64,000 nucleotides of DNA from Nissolia schottii (Eukaryota > Streptophyta > Magnoliopsida > Fabales > Fabaceae). The notes under the pieces are model-generated. The model ran no database searches. It was not told the origin of the DNA and saw nothing but the letters and a program-made list of their open reading frames with translations. This document shows, piece by piece, positions 1 through 12,119 of the stretch. The translations under genes were made by a program, and so were the position numbers. How positions within the stretch are numbered: position 1 is the first letter of the stretch; every line of letters starts with the position of its first letter. The DNA lies in the NCBI GenBank assembly GCA_003254905.1, contig QANU01105209.1:1096263-1160262 (forward strand), written 5' to 3'.

Positions 1-610
1 GTCATGGTTAGGGTTATGGTTCTAGTCATGGGTTAGTGTTTAGGGTTTAAGATTATGAGTATGGGTTAAGGTTAGGGTTATGGGTATAGGTTAAAGTATG
101 GGTTATGGGTAGGGTTAAGGTTAGGGTTATGGGTAGATTAAATTTTTAGGGTTAGAGTTAGGGTTAGGGTTTAGGATTAGTGTTAGGGTTAGGGTTTAGG
201 ATTATGCTAAAGGTTTAGGGGTAGGCTTAGGGTTTGGGTTAGTGTTAGGGTCATGTGGGTTAGGTTTAGGGGTTATGGTCATGGTAAGGGCTATGGTTAG
301 GGGTTAATGTTTATGGTCATGGGTAGGGTTATGGGTAGGTTTGGTGTTTATGGTCATGGTTATGGTTATGGTTATGGTCATGGTTAGTGTTTAGGGTTTA
401 AGATTATGGGTATGGGTTAAGGATAGGGTTATGGGTAGATTGAATTTTTAGTGTTAGGGTTAGGTTAAAGGTTTAGGGATATGGTTAGGGTTTGGGTGTG
501 TTAGGGTCATGTGGGTTAGTGTTTAGGATTAGGGTTTAGGGGTAGGTTAAAGGTTTAGGGATAGGATAAGGGTTAGGGTTTGGGTGTGTTAGGGTCATGT
601 GGGTTAAGGC
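1..610. repeat. Degenerate telomere-like repeat block
   Basis: The block is built from variants of TTTAGGG and TTAGGG, mixed with GGTTATGG, GGGTTAAGG and GTCATGG forms. It is not a clean telomere array. There is higher-order duplication: a segment near 46-150 recurs near 383-463, and a phrase containing TTTGGGTGTG followed by GGGTCATGTGGG recurs near 490-520 and 575-605, with a looser copy near 230-260. This fits interstitial or subtelomeric telomere-derived DNA. The block may extend left of the window. Confidence 0.8.
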
Positions 611-1045
611 TAGGGTTATAATAATAAGCATAATTATAGTAATAATAATACTACTAAGAATAATAATACTAATAATAATAAGCATAGTACTAATAAGCAT
701 AATAATAGTAGTTGTATTAATAATAACAATAATAATAGTAGTAATAATAATAAGATTAATAATAATAATAACAAGCATAGTACTAATAAGCATAATAATA
801 GTAATAATGTTAATACTAGTAATAATAACAAGCATAGTACTAATAAGCATAGTAATAGTAGTAGTAATAATAATAATAATAATGATATTAATAATAATAA
901 TATTAATATTAATACAAATAATAATAATAATAATAATATGGACCCTAATAATAGTAATAATAATAATATTAATAAGCATAGTAATAATAATAATAATAAG
1001 CATGGTACTAATAGGCATAAATAGTAATAATAATAATAATAATAA

Positions 1046-1076
<31 letters not shown>

Positions 1077-1090
1077 AAGAAGAAGAATAA
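611..1090. repeat. Compound AAT/TAG/AAG microsatellite with a longer internal unit
   Basis: The region is mostly AAT, TAG and TAC triplets and ends in an AAG run at about 1048-1086. A longer unit, roughly AGCATAGTACTAATAAGCAT followed by AATAATAGTA, recurs near 680, 773 and 832, with a weaker copy near 1000. Several frames stay open through it, but the translations are only Ile/Leu/Ser/Tyr runs. They are low-complexity artefacts. Confidence 0.9.
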
Positions 1091-1559
1091 TAATAATAAA
1101 CATAAAAATCAAAGATTAACATAAACTTAATTATTTTCAAGGATTTGTTCATAGATGTGTAGCAACGGATTTACAGTATCATCTTTTCGTCTCACCATTG
1201 TAATTCTATTTTTTCAACCTAAATACATATAAATATTTTTTTGTTATAACTTGTTCAAAACGAAAAACTTTGTAATTTAACTACAAAAAATTAAATACTA
1301 ATAATGAATTGCAAAAACCTATAACTGAAGTGGAAAAAAAAAGTAGTTACTGAAGTAAAATAAAAGATAAAAACTTACTCAATTGAAATGATATGAACAA
1401 ATTTTGATAATAGTTGTTGGGGGTATGAATAAATTTTGATATGGCAAGAGAAGTGAAGGAAGGGAAGTGTATATGTTTATGGTGTGGGGGACCGTTGTGG
1501 GGGGGATTTATACTGAAGGAGCAATGTTATTTTCCCCCATCTCACTAACAAAAAGCATC
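1091..1559. other. AT-rich spacer
   Basis: AT-rich DNA with no coding signal, RNA gene or clear repeat that I can see. Confidence 0.5.
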
Positions 1560-2368
1560 GATTGGACTGCACATGAGGTCTGAATTCGATGCGGTCAATG
1601 GCGAATTCATCATGCGCCAGTGCATGCCTCTGCACCACTCTTGTCACCCTGCGTCACTCCTGAATTCGCCTAACCATATGGCGAATTCAGGCCTCACTTT
1701 TTTTTTTCAATTTCCTAAGCAGCCCCTTGCCACGCTGTCACACATCTTGAATTCGCCAGACCTCACTCTTTTTTTTCTCCCAATTTCCTAAGTCACCATG
1801 CAGCCCCCTGCCACCCTGCCACACATCCTGAATTTGCCTAACATAGTGGCGAATTCAGGTTTTGGTTTTTTTTTTTTATATATATTTTCAAAAATTATGG
1901 ATTTGCCTGACACAGTGGCAAATTTAGAATTCAGCCTCATACATTCGTAATTTCCTACTTTGGCCCATGATTTTGGATTTTACTACCTTTAAAATCATAT
2001 TAATGTTAAAACCCCTCATCCTTCCTGTGTAGAGAAATAAAAATTAACAGCCCCTTGCCACGCTGCCACACATCCTGAATTCGCCAGACCTCACTCTTTT
2101 TTTCCCCCAATTTCCTAAGTCACCATGTAGCCCCCTGCCACTCTGCCACGCATCCTGAATTTGCTTGACATAGTGGCGAATTCAGATTTTGGTTTTTTTT
2201 TTTATATTTTCAAAAATTATGAATTTGTTTGACACAGTAGCAAATTCAGAATTCAGCCTCATACATTCGTAATTTCCTACTTTGGCCCATGATTTTGAAT
2301 TTTACTACCTCTAAAACCATATTAATGTTAAAACTCCTCATTCCTCCTGTGTAGAGAAATAAAAATTT
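1560..2368. repeat. GAATTCGCC-rich repeat with a 328-bp tandem duplication
   Basis: The unit starting at 1720 (CAGCCCCTTGCCACGCTG) is repeated from 2048 to about 2368. The copies share the same order of landmarks: a GAATTCGCC site, a T-run, a second CAGCCCCCTGCC segment, a GTGGCGAATTCAG segment, and an end at GTGTAGAGAAATAAAAATT. Sequence from 1570 to 1719 holds related GGCGAATTC pieces. Short motifs resemble the ends of the Mutator-like element at 43.4-50.1 kb and the inverted repeat at 36.2-36.7 kb, so this may be debris of a related family. The relationship is inference. Confidence 0.75.
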
Positions 2369-5300
2369 ACTTAAAAACTATCATAATACAAAAATAATTT
2401 TGAAATTTTTTTGTCTCTATCCCCTCTTCTAAACATATTTTTGTCCATAAATATTATTTTTTTTTTAAACGCTTACAAAATGCTACCATGGGGATTATGA
2501 TCCGATCTCATTGGCATTTCTGGCTTGGGTTGTGACTTGTAACCATCAACCATTTAATGCACTACAATATGTGATTATTTAAATTAATTTGAGTTAAATA
2601 TAAAATGGGAATCCAAAAATTAGAAGAAAGGAATTATCAAAGAGAGAGAATAAGGACTTTTGTTGAGAATCTCCTCCAAATAGTTGGTTCATGTTACTTT
2701 TTGCCAAATGTGAAAAGCATGGAATGCGTACACCCCACTCCGAGTACTGCACAAGACGGTGCTTGTGGCTGCGAACCTTTTGCCCCACTAAAATTACATA
2801 CCTTCAAAGATATTTTAACATTCAATATGACAAAAACTAATTTACCCTTGTCTTATTTTATGATAAACTTCGAATTTGCAATTTATATAATAAAAATGTT
2901 ATATGTACACCTAATTTTATACACTCATACATACACAATTAATAATGCACAAACTTTATTCTCATGAATGCACAAACATTACAAACTTATAGATGATATT
3001 CTCAATTATACTTAATTAAGTACACAAATATTACCGACATTAAAACACAAACTTTATGTATATAAGTATATGATGTATATATGGTGTATACTTTTTGGTG
3101 TACGTGTAGTAAGACACTTTATACAATTAAATATGCTAATATCAAGACACGTTTACGTTAAAAAAAAAAATAAGTTATCAATAACACTTTAAAAGTGAAA
3201 ACACTGACATGAGAAGAATATGAAATTAGTGTTCGAAAAGTTTAAAGTAATTAATAAAATGTGCAAATAAAGTAATTAAACTAGAATAAAATGCTTATCA
3301 AAAAAGAAAATTAAATAACTTCAGTTAAGTAAAATCTCATATTTACATATATAAAATTTTAAAACTGGAAAATCAAAACAATGTCTGAATGGTTTTATTC
3401 GCTCTCTTAAAGTTTGAGGAATATTAGTTTTTTGAAAAATAAAAATATATTACTCGCATAATTTGTAAGATACTAGGAAGTGTTTAATATAAGGTAAACT
3501 AGATTATTGATAATCTGATTTTTATATTATTTAGTAATTTACATGAATTTATTTAGTGCGACAAAATTGTTGGTAATCTGGATTACTCAGGTAATTCACA
3601 TTACTTTCAAAGTGATAATCCTATATAATAATAATAATAATAATAATATAAAAAAATTATTATAAAAATACTACTACTAATAATAAAAGGTAATAACAAA
3701 AATAATAAAATAATAATAATAAGTAATGTATGTTGTCTCGTAATTTCTTTTATACACCAAACAAGGTAATGTAAATTCTCAATTACATTACTTTGTGCAT
3801 ACCAAACACAACAGTGAAACATTATCAACAATTTAACACGTGATAATTTTTTTTAAAAATAATCTAAATTGCCTGATAATCTTAGAGACAATGTATCAAA
3901 AGCTCCTTAGTAGTAAGTTGTACGTGAAAAACCACTGAATTTTATGGTGAATTACAATAACTTTTTAGAAAGTTTAATCAAATACAATCAACATCCATTC
4001 ACTTGTTTGTCTAGTGTTTTACACGAATCTCCTTTATCCAAAATAACTTTTAGAATTTTAAAATTATCTTTAAAAACTAAAAATTCTTAATCTACAATTT
4101 TCTACCTCGTTAAGGGTAAAAACATTTTTTTTTGTATTTAATTAATTTTAATTAAATATTTAGGATTTAAAAAAAAGGTAAATGTAATGTTTTATAAAAT
4201 TCAGAAGTCTTACAAACGAAAAATTTGGTGTAATTTGCCCTCAATTTTCCCGAAATGAGTTATTATATAGATTTTACAAAGTTAAACGATATATAAAAAA
4301 GGTTGTGTTAAGGGACAAAACTTGAGAGAAATTTTTTGTGTTTTGTGAATAAAAAAGAAAACATGTTTCATATAATATATAAAATATTGATTTTATTCTT
4401 AAAATAGAAAAAATGTAATGAAAAGAAAAAATAACCAATGACTTAAATGTTACTCTATTTATTTTAAAATAGTTGTCCACCTTTTATTTTGGTCTGTTTC
4501 AAAATAATTGTCCATTTATTAAGTTTATGCATCATTAATTTTTTTTTCTTTTAACATACTCTTATCAAATAAATCCTCTCATACTTATTCACTATTATTA
4601 CTCTAACCACAATTATAAATAAAGATAATTAGATAAAATATATCAACTTTTCATTTTATTTATATTTTTCAATAATTTTCTTAATATTTGCACAAAAAAG
4701 TAAGTACACAACTATTTGAAATAAATTAAGTATCTAAAATATGAAAAATTATTGTTAATAGATCTTTATTCTTTACAAAAAGGTCCACAATTGGGTGAAG
4801 CTGAGATAGTTATAAATAAAAAGGAAGATAAGATGCTTTATTTAGTCCTCATCATTTTTGAGGAGAACAAAATAGCCCATTATCATTTGAAGAAGACATA
4901 TTAGTTAATTAAATAATTTCTATATCTCTATAGTCTCGATGTGTCTATGCATGTTGAGTAAATTAAAAAATAGTGAATTATTTAAGAGACTAATGTGTCA
5001 TTGCATTTGGTTACTGGGATAATATTAAAATATAGAAACATGAAAATACAGGTATAAAGATAGAAACATAAAAACTAAAAATATATTTAAAATAACTTAA
5101 AATATTCTTATTACATCAATTTAATTGAAAAAATAAAAAACATATTATTTTTCTGTAAAAGGTTGTGTGATAGAATTTTTATTATTGTGTCTCAATATTT
5201 TTGTCTTGTGCAAATAAATATTGGTTATACGGTATTTTGTCAAAAATTTAAAAAAAGAAAAGCACAAATGAGTGGATGAAAATTTAGGAGGAACAAATGT

Positions 5301-5500
5301 AATAAAAAAGAAAAGTTAAATTATCAAATGTTATAACAACGCTGATTAAAAAAAGTTAAAATAAAATATTTTAATTTTTTCAATGCTTTTAATATATTAA
5401 ATATTTTATATTTTTATTTTTTTTAATACATATTTATATCTTATGAGTTGTTTAACAAGTGATACAAAGACATTTGTTACTTACACTCTAAAAACAATAA
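2369..5500. other. Gene-free AT-rich intergenic region
   Basis: The region is strongly AT-rich, with many short A and T runs. Open frames here are short and lack splice support or recognisable protein sequence. Apart from the TAA microsatellite at about 3626-3725, I see no RNA gene or transposon end. Confidence 0.6.
3626..3725. repeat. TAA microsatellite
   Basis: Interrupted runs of ATA/TAA triplets: eight near-perfect units from 3626, then degenerate units to about 3725. Confidence 0.85.
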
Positions 5501-5640
5501 AGCTGAGGTGGCAGAAAGGGTTAACCCCGTAATATGACACCACAACAAGTGCAAACGCAACACAGCACTAAAAGAGAAGAGAAGAGAAGAGAGAGGGACA
5601 TCCCCCAACAGTAACGGCGTCTGAAAAGACACCCACCACT

Positions 5641-5643
5641 TCT

Positions 5644-5675
<32 letters not shown>

Positions 5676-5706
5676 CAACCGCAACGCAACAACCCACATA
5701 CACGCA

Positions 5707-5733
<27 letters not shown>
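5641..5733. repeat. Two CT microsatellites in the presumed 5' leader of the RING gene
   Basis: A CT tract runs from about 5641 to 5676 and a second from 5707 to 5733. Pyrimidine-rich tracts are common in plant core promoters and 5' leaders. The next coding start is at 6718. The sequence between contains a likely donor near 5770 (GGTAAAGGTG) and an acceptor at about 6660, so this tract probably lies in a first, non-coding exon. The transcription start is not determined. Confidence 0.6.
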
Positions 5734-5737
<4 letters not shown>

Positions 5738-6717
5738 GCTTTGCCTGTTACTGCCGCTTGGTTACTTTCGGTAAAGGTGCGTGAGCTTCCCCTCTTTCTG
5801 CTTGCGCTGATTATTATTCCACATCGCATCGTTTGCTCTCACCACTTATGTACCAAACGCCCTGTTTATGCAGCATAATCATCTCAATATTAATTTAGTG
5901 TTTTTTCCCCCTCCTTAATAATAATAATATAATTATGGAAACTTTGGAGCTCTTGACTGCCTCTGCAGATTCCGTTTTTTCAGCATTGATTTTCGGATCC
6001 CTATGACCTTTCCCCCCAGTGAGCTCAATATTTCGTTTCTGTATTTTGGGGGTTTCCGATTTCCTTGATTTGCGTGACTCACTCTTTAAGAGTATCATTA
6101 CAGATTTATTTGATTATCTCCCAACCCCCCCTTCGATTATTTGTGAGGGCATTTCATTTCATTTCACCTTTTTTTTTTTTCTTTGTGTCTTGCCGGTGAT
6201 TCCAGGTTATTATTATTACAATAACAATAAAATACACACTTTTTTATTTTTAGGTTCCTGCAGACACTACTGTGTTGAAATATCGTGTGTTCATCACCAT
6301 CAATATCCTATCGACTTAGATCGCTTTCCTATTTTGGGGGAAAACCGTTGAACGATGAGTTTTACCTTTTACATCAGAAATTCTATGAAAAAATTAATTG
6401 TCCTTATACTTTTCCCGATGGCCCTTTGATTCTGACTGAGCTTGTTTCTGGTCTTTCTCTTCTTTTTTTATTTTTTTATTATTTTGGGTGGGGTGTTTTA
6501 ATTTGGAATTATGCTTAACTTAAGCAAGGTTACTGATTGAATGAAAATGATAATTTGTTTTGGATTATGCTTTTATTGTCATATTATTAGTAATTTCCAT
6601 TGACTGTGTGCCTTTTTCATCATTATTCCAGGGAATGAATTAATGTAATTCTGTGTTCAGGGATGCTTTTGGTGCTTGTGTTAGTATAAGAAGCTAAAAA
6701 CTGTTGTCTACTCTACA

Positions 6718-9160
6718 ATGGGTGCTGCTTGTTGTGTTGCTGCCAGAGATAAAACTATACAAAGTAGATCAACCAGTGATAACTTGCATCGCAACATTCG
6801 GTGTTCTCCTACATGGAGCTTTCGGTGGGATCATCGGGGGCGCGTGGCTGGTGATGACACTTCTATAAATTGGTTTTCTGATGGTATTAGCAGGCATGAT
6901 GGATCAGAGCATAAAAATGAATCAGCATATGTATCAGAGGATGGAAGTCCGTTGCAGAATAATCAAAGGAATAGATGCCAAAAATCCAGAGTTTCTGAAG
7001 GAACTGCTGCCGCACATATGAGAAATCATACTTCAGGTAACTTACATGATGTCTACTTCTTGATTTTAGTCATGGTCATACTTGGGTTTGGCATTTTAGT
7101 GACGGATTTTGTATCAGTTTCTTCATCTATGCCCAATTATTTAAATAGAACATGTATGGAAGATATGAAATTAGTTTGTGGTGATGTTGCAACTCGGAAA
7201 CGTGGATATCTTCTCGCATATTTTTTTCTCAGAAGCTATCAAACATGTGGAAAAGGTTGAAACTTAGCAGTAAATGTGGTTATTTAAGATGGTAACATGT
7301 AAAGCCACAACAATCTCAGAATGAAAGAGAACATAGCATCCGAAATTAAGAGCAGAAGCTGCTAAACTATCAGGAGTTTTTTTTTAACGTTCTTTGCCTT
7401 GTTGCACTAGTGAGCCTAGACTAATTAGATGATCAGTTTAAATATGATGGCACCATAAAATTAAAGAGAACTGAACTGTAAGGTATATAAATTTTTAGCA
7501 GCGGTAATCAGTGTTTAAAGTTACACATATAAACCAGAATGGGATGCAAAGTGAAAAAGATTTCAGGAAGAGTACAGGTTATGTTTATCCAGAAACTTGA
7601 ATGAGAACAATTTAGTTTCAGCTAGTGTGATTAAGATAGCAGTTGTTGTGATAGATGTGGGCTTATATGGAGTGATCTTTGTTTTTTTACCCCTCACAGA
7701 CAGGAAATGTTGCATATGACACTTTGTAGAAGGACAGTGTAGACTGAAACATGAACATGAATCTGAACAAATTAATATAGGTGAATTCTTATAGATCCAT
7801 CCTCTGAAAGAACTGGGGAAGATAATTTACGCAGCTAAGCAATAAGTATAGATAATGTGGCTTTGTCTGGCTTGCTGCCAAGTCCTATATTAGTGTGCCA
7901 TATATTATGCCCTTGGCCCATGCAAGACAATTGGACCTACTCCTAGTAATAGTTAGTGTGGCGATGTTTTAACTGATCCAGTGTCTAGACTATTCTCTGG
8001 AGACTCAACTGGTTATTTTCTAGTATCTGACATGATTATTCATGTTTATTGCAGATCAATCAATTGCAAGGGATGTTTCCATGGATGTGAGTGTGGATCA
8101 GGTGAGGTTATAATAGTTAAGTTTCTTTTTCTTTTTTAAATAATCTTCACATTTGTTTGTTATTGTTGGCATGTGTTGTCTTTGATGCACTCCTTACCTG
8201 TTGATCATTTTCTAGGTGAAGGGTTTGGCAGAATCATCAATCGTATCATGTCCATCTCCCACAAAACCATCATTGCCTTCAACTTCATTGTCGGCATCTC
8301 CTCTATCATCCCAAAGTTGTGTACCTCCATCTGGCTCAACCCCATTAAGGTGGCCCAGCTGTTCCCCAGGGCACCAACTATTTCGGCAAGTTTCTGATAG
8401 CCGAATACCAACATTAAAGTCACCGAGCAGTTTCTGTGTTTCTGAAGAAAGGCCAATGTTCCCTTCATGGAGCAATGAGTCGGGTATGGTCTCCCATGGC
8501 GGATCTTCAGATGGTTGGTCCATACCTGGCTTTTCTGAGCTGATGGGAACTCCCCACAGAGAAAGATGGTCATTTGACAGTGAGTCCTTTGGTTTCAATC
8601 GTGAAAGGTTAGTTAGATCCAGTAGTCAGTTTTCAACTTCACCAGTTGATATGCAAACATGTGGTGTTTGCTCAAGGCTTTTAACTGAGAAGTCTTCTTG
8701 GAGCACCCAAAAGATAATTGCAAGTAATGATCTTTCTGTAGTTGCTGTTCTTATTTGTGGACATGTCTATCATGCTGAATGTTTGGAGAGTATGACACCT
8801 GATGTCAACAAGTACGATCCAGCTTGCCCCGTCTGCACTTTTGGTGAGAAACAAACTATGAAGTTGTCTGAAAAAGCTCTGAAAGCCGAAATGGATTTGA
8901 AGGCTAGAAACAAGAAATCAAGGAATCGGATTGTGAACAGTGATATAGATGATGATTCAGCTGTGTTTGATCACTTTAAAGGTAGAGGGCTTAAAGGTAA
9001 AGGACCTAGAATGGACTACAGTTCCAGTGGGCGAAGCTCCTTTGGGAAACCTTTTCTGAGGCGACACTTTTCACTTGGATCAAAGGGTTCCAGATCCATG
9101 TTTGATAATCACCCTACTAAAAAGAAGGGTTTCTTTTGGGCAAAATCTAGCAAGGAATGA
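6718..9160 (+). CDS. RING-H2 finger protein, probable E3 ubiquitin ligase
   Basis: Three coding exons join in phase: 6718-7036, 8055-8101 and 8216-9160, giving 436 residues. The N-terminus reads MGAACCVAARDK; Gly2 followed by cysteines suggests N-myristoylation and palmitoylation, so membrane attachment is likely (inference). The middle is Ser/Pro-rich and low complexity. The finger has C271-x2-C274, a long loop, C303-x-H305-x2-H308-x2-C311 and C326-x2-C329, which is the C3H2C3 RING-H2 pattern. The tail is basic and ends GFFWAKSSKE. RING-H2 proteins usually recruit E2 enzymes and act as ubiquitin ligases; no substrate can be read from the sequence. I recognise the layout as an uncharacterised plant RING/U-box superfamily group. 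The 1-kb first coding intron (7037-8054) has no obvious gene. Confidence 0.92.
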
Positions 9161-9775
9161 TCTGCTTCCTGGTAGTTGGGAGGTTAGTTAGCATTCTCTT
9201 CATTTTTGTTTGGTGCTTGCAACAGTTTATCAGTGGCATCCTTAAAATTGTTTTATGCCGTGAACTGCCATAGAGAATGAAAGTTGTACTACTTTTCCAT
9301 TGTGTAGTTAGCAGGTTATTGCGTTTCCAGATTTCTTTGGACTTTTAGTTTTGTGCAACGGAAATTTAACTTCAACACATTTGATATACCCAAGCTGAAG
9401 ACTGTAACATGCTGGAAATCCTCGGAACTTTGTTTTTACTTAAAACATGTCTCTTTTTCCCTTCTTTATGTCAGGTTTCATTGTTGATCTTCTCTGCATC
9501 CTCAATGGCTGGTGAAAGGGGCAAGATGCCGTTCATGATTTGGGAGCATCTGTATACACTAATCTGTGATCTCAACAACTTTAGAGAAGTTACTGTGTAA
9601 AGAAGACAACACACAGAAGTATAAGATAATATACAGACGTACAAGATAGTATGTTGTGACCAGGGGTCTTTTGTATTGTACAGGTCCATTTGTTTATTGC
9701 ACATGGATATGTTCATATATATCCAACTGATTTTCTGTTATTCGTGGTTCTCCTGATGTGTAATGCATGTCATTA
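9161..9775 (+). other. Probable 3' UTR of the RING gene, possibly with an intron
   Basis: Sequence after the stop includes a possible donor at about 9181 (GGAG|GTTAG) and a good acceptor at about 9475 (TTTATGTCAG). A 3' UTR intron starting about 20 bases after the stop is therefore possible. The small frame at 9409-9600 is unlikely to be a separate gene. Confidence 0.4.
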
Positions 9776-10950
9776 GCCCTGGGGACTTTCTGGTATCGGG
9801 CAATGTTCTTCACAGATTGTTAGGCAATACCAATTATTTTGATTTTGACCAAGTTGGTTGCTTTTAATGAAACAACAGTTTCAGTACAGCCTTCTAGCAA
9901 ATTAATGCCCTTTGTTAGCAGATTGCATGCTACTTTCATTATTTCTGTTGATCATTGACAGCATGTTGAATCACCAAGTCAATTAATTGATGTTACTTGT
10001 GACTAGAGAGTTACGTGCACGTTTCATTTATTTCTGTATTTGATTTTCATCGCTAATGTAAATGACGCCCCGTGAACCACGAGGTGATAAAGAAAGCAAT
10101 TATCTATGGATGCTTTTTACTACGTATCATACTCAAAGTGTGTGCTGAGATCACAAAGAAAGTCTAGATTTTTGTTTAGATAGCATTAGTTGCACGTTAT
10201 GTACTGAAATGGTGTGAAAGGCTCAAATCTTGTAATGCTTTATATTTATTTTGTCACCTTTATTATAAGTTATGTGAAAGTAATCACTTATAATTGGTTG
10301 TAAGGTATTACTATTCCCATTTTACTTGACCATTAAACAGTATGGACCTACGCCCTAGCTTTTCGTAACAAAATCCTATAACCCCCAAAACACGTATCTT
10401 CATTCCAAACTTTTTGTCGAACCCCGTATCGATTCCAATTTTTTCAGAGTGTCGGTTGAAGTGATAGGTAGTAGCACTCTTTGGTCCCAAGTTCTCCATA
10501 AAGAATGAAACTGGGTCTTAAGGAGAGCAAATTATGGTCATGAAAGTGAAGTGAAATATTATTTTATTTGTGATGAAAATATAATTCAACTTAATGTTAG
10601 ATAAATGATAGAATATAATTATTAATTTTTTTTCGAGATCATGATAATAGGATTTATGGAGAATTCTATACATTTACAAATGTTATTGGGTTAAACTATC
10701 ATGTATAATTGGTATCATAATATTATTTCATAGTAGTGCAATTTGAACATTAAATATAGTTTAAACTTAAAAAAAAAATGATTAGCAAGTATACAAAGAT
10801 TTCAGGCATAAGTGACCTTGTAAAAGGATTAAAAATAATCTAATAGAACGAATTTAAGAAATATAAATAAAATTTTAAGTTAAAATCTACTAATATAATT
10901 TTTGAAGAACTAAGAAAAAGTAAGTGACCTTGCAAGACAGCTGTTTTAAT
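9776..10950. other. Intergenic region
   Basis: AT-rich spacer between the RING gene and the dehydrin. A minus-strand 62-codon open frame at 10311-10499 is more GC-balanced than its surroundings. I do not recognise it and see no splice context, so I leave it uncalled. Confidence 0.5.
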
Positions 10951-10956
10951 TTCTGT

Positions 10957-11018
10957 TACGTGGCGGCAGCGGGTGGTGTGACTTGTGTGTGTTAATTGGT
11001 TCTGTAGCCACGTGTGGC
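10957..11018 (+). promoter_or_regulatory. ABRE/G-box pair upstream of the Y3SK2 dehydrin
   Basis: TACGTGGC lies at 10957-10964 and GCCACGTGTGGC at 11007-11018, with the G-box CACGTG at 11009-11014. They are about 180-240 bases before the dehydrin start. ACGT-core elements of this type bind bZIP ABF/AREB factors, and two copies typically give ABA response. I see no convincing TATA box at the expected distance. Confidence 0.7.
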
Positions 11019-11195
11019 GCCAAGTTACATGCATATCTTCTTCTCTACACCGCCTCGGCCGTGGGGGTTTCAGTTCGTTTAAGAATAAGAGGGAACCCAA
11101 TGCCAACCTTGTCCTCATCAGTAGTTTCCACACACACTAAGTTCTCTAGTAAAGCTGCTACTTTATTACTAAAAGATATAATTTGAATTGGGGAA

Positions 11196-12119
11196 ATGGC
11201 GGAAGCACAACTACGAGACCAACATGGAAACCCCATCCAACTCACTGATCAATACGGTAACCCTGTCATGTTAACCGACGAGCATGGCCTGCCCGTCTGC
11301 ATCACCGGTGTCGCTACCCCCGCCACCGACACTCCTCTTGGAGGGACAGCAGCCACCGCCACCCCCGCCTTTGGGACTACTACTTATGGTGGCACTGGTA
11401 CTGCACCCACTGCCACTGGCACCGGCACCGGCATAGGGACCCATACCCATACCAGTACTGCTGGTACGGGTCTTGGAACCTATGGTGGTGGTGCATACGG
11501 CGGTGGTGCAACTACAGACAAAAAGACTATGGCGGATCTAACGGCCACGAAGCATATGACTGAGACGCCTGTCTATGACCCCAATGTGTACCGTGAGAAG
11601 GAAGCGGGAGAGCTTCGACGCTCGAATAATTCAAGCTCTAGCTCGGTATGTAATGTATACTATTAACTCTATTAATTCTTTCTACGAGACTTAAGTTTTT
11701 ACCTACTTGTCACAATTTTTATTTGAAGATAAAGAAATAAATAGAGCGCAGGCACTTCTCTATATGAATATGCATGCCTCAATTAATTATTTCATTATAA
11801 TTTTAATTACAAACAAATTAGTGATTGTGATCGACTGATATATGCATGGTTATAGTCAGAGGATGACGGGCAAGGTGGGAGAAGGAAGAAGAAGGGACTG
11901 AAGGACAAAATCAAAGAGAATTTGCCAGGAGGAGCAGGAGGAGGAGGGGCTAAGGAGCGTCCACAAACAACCACCACCACAACCGCTGCTACTGGTGCTT
12001 CCCATCCAACGACAACCACCACCGGCACCGGTAGCGTTGCCCACAACCCGGAGCATGAGAAGAAGAGCTTCATGGAGAAGATCAAAGAAAAATTGCCTGG
12101 CCACCACAGTCCCCACTGA
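11196..12119 (+). CDS. Y3SK2-type dehydrin (group 2 LEA protein)
   Basis: Two exons, 11196-11645 and 11856-12119, give 237 residues. Three tandem Y-like segments lie near the N-terminus: DQHGNP (8-13), TDQYGNP (17-23) and TDEHGLP (27-33). A Gly/Thr-rich phi region follows. The S segment is a Ser run with SEDDG, and the phase-0 intron falls inside it. Two K segments, [15 protein letters not shown] (161-175) and [14 protein letters not shown] (219-232), complete the YnSKn pattern. Dehydrins are disordered hydrophilic proteins that protect membranes and proteins during desiccation, cold and seed maturation; this class is usually ABA- and drought-induced. The upstream ABREs agree. The third Y segment is divergent (Leu for Asn), so Y2SK2 is an alternative label. 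Confidence 0.95.

Noticed and set aside
1-610. True chromosome end
   Set aside because: The repeats are too degenerate and mixed for a functional telomere, and the window gives no evidence of an end.
536-1152. Long overlapping open frames on both strands
   Set aside because: They translate the AAT/AAG microsatellite into Ile, Leu, Ser and Tyr runs, so they are low complexity and not genes.
8205-8598. Two minus-strand frames of more than 120 codons
   Set aside because: They are antisense to the third coding exon of the RING gene and have no independent features.
10311-10499. 62-codon minus-strand frame with balanced composition
   Set aside because: No family is recognised, there are no splice signals or neighbours to support it, and it is short enough to be chance.
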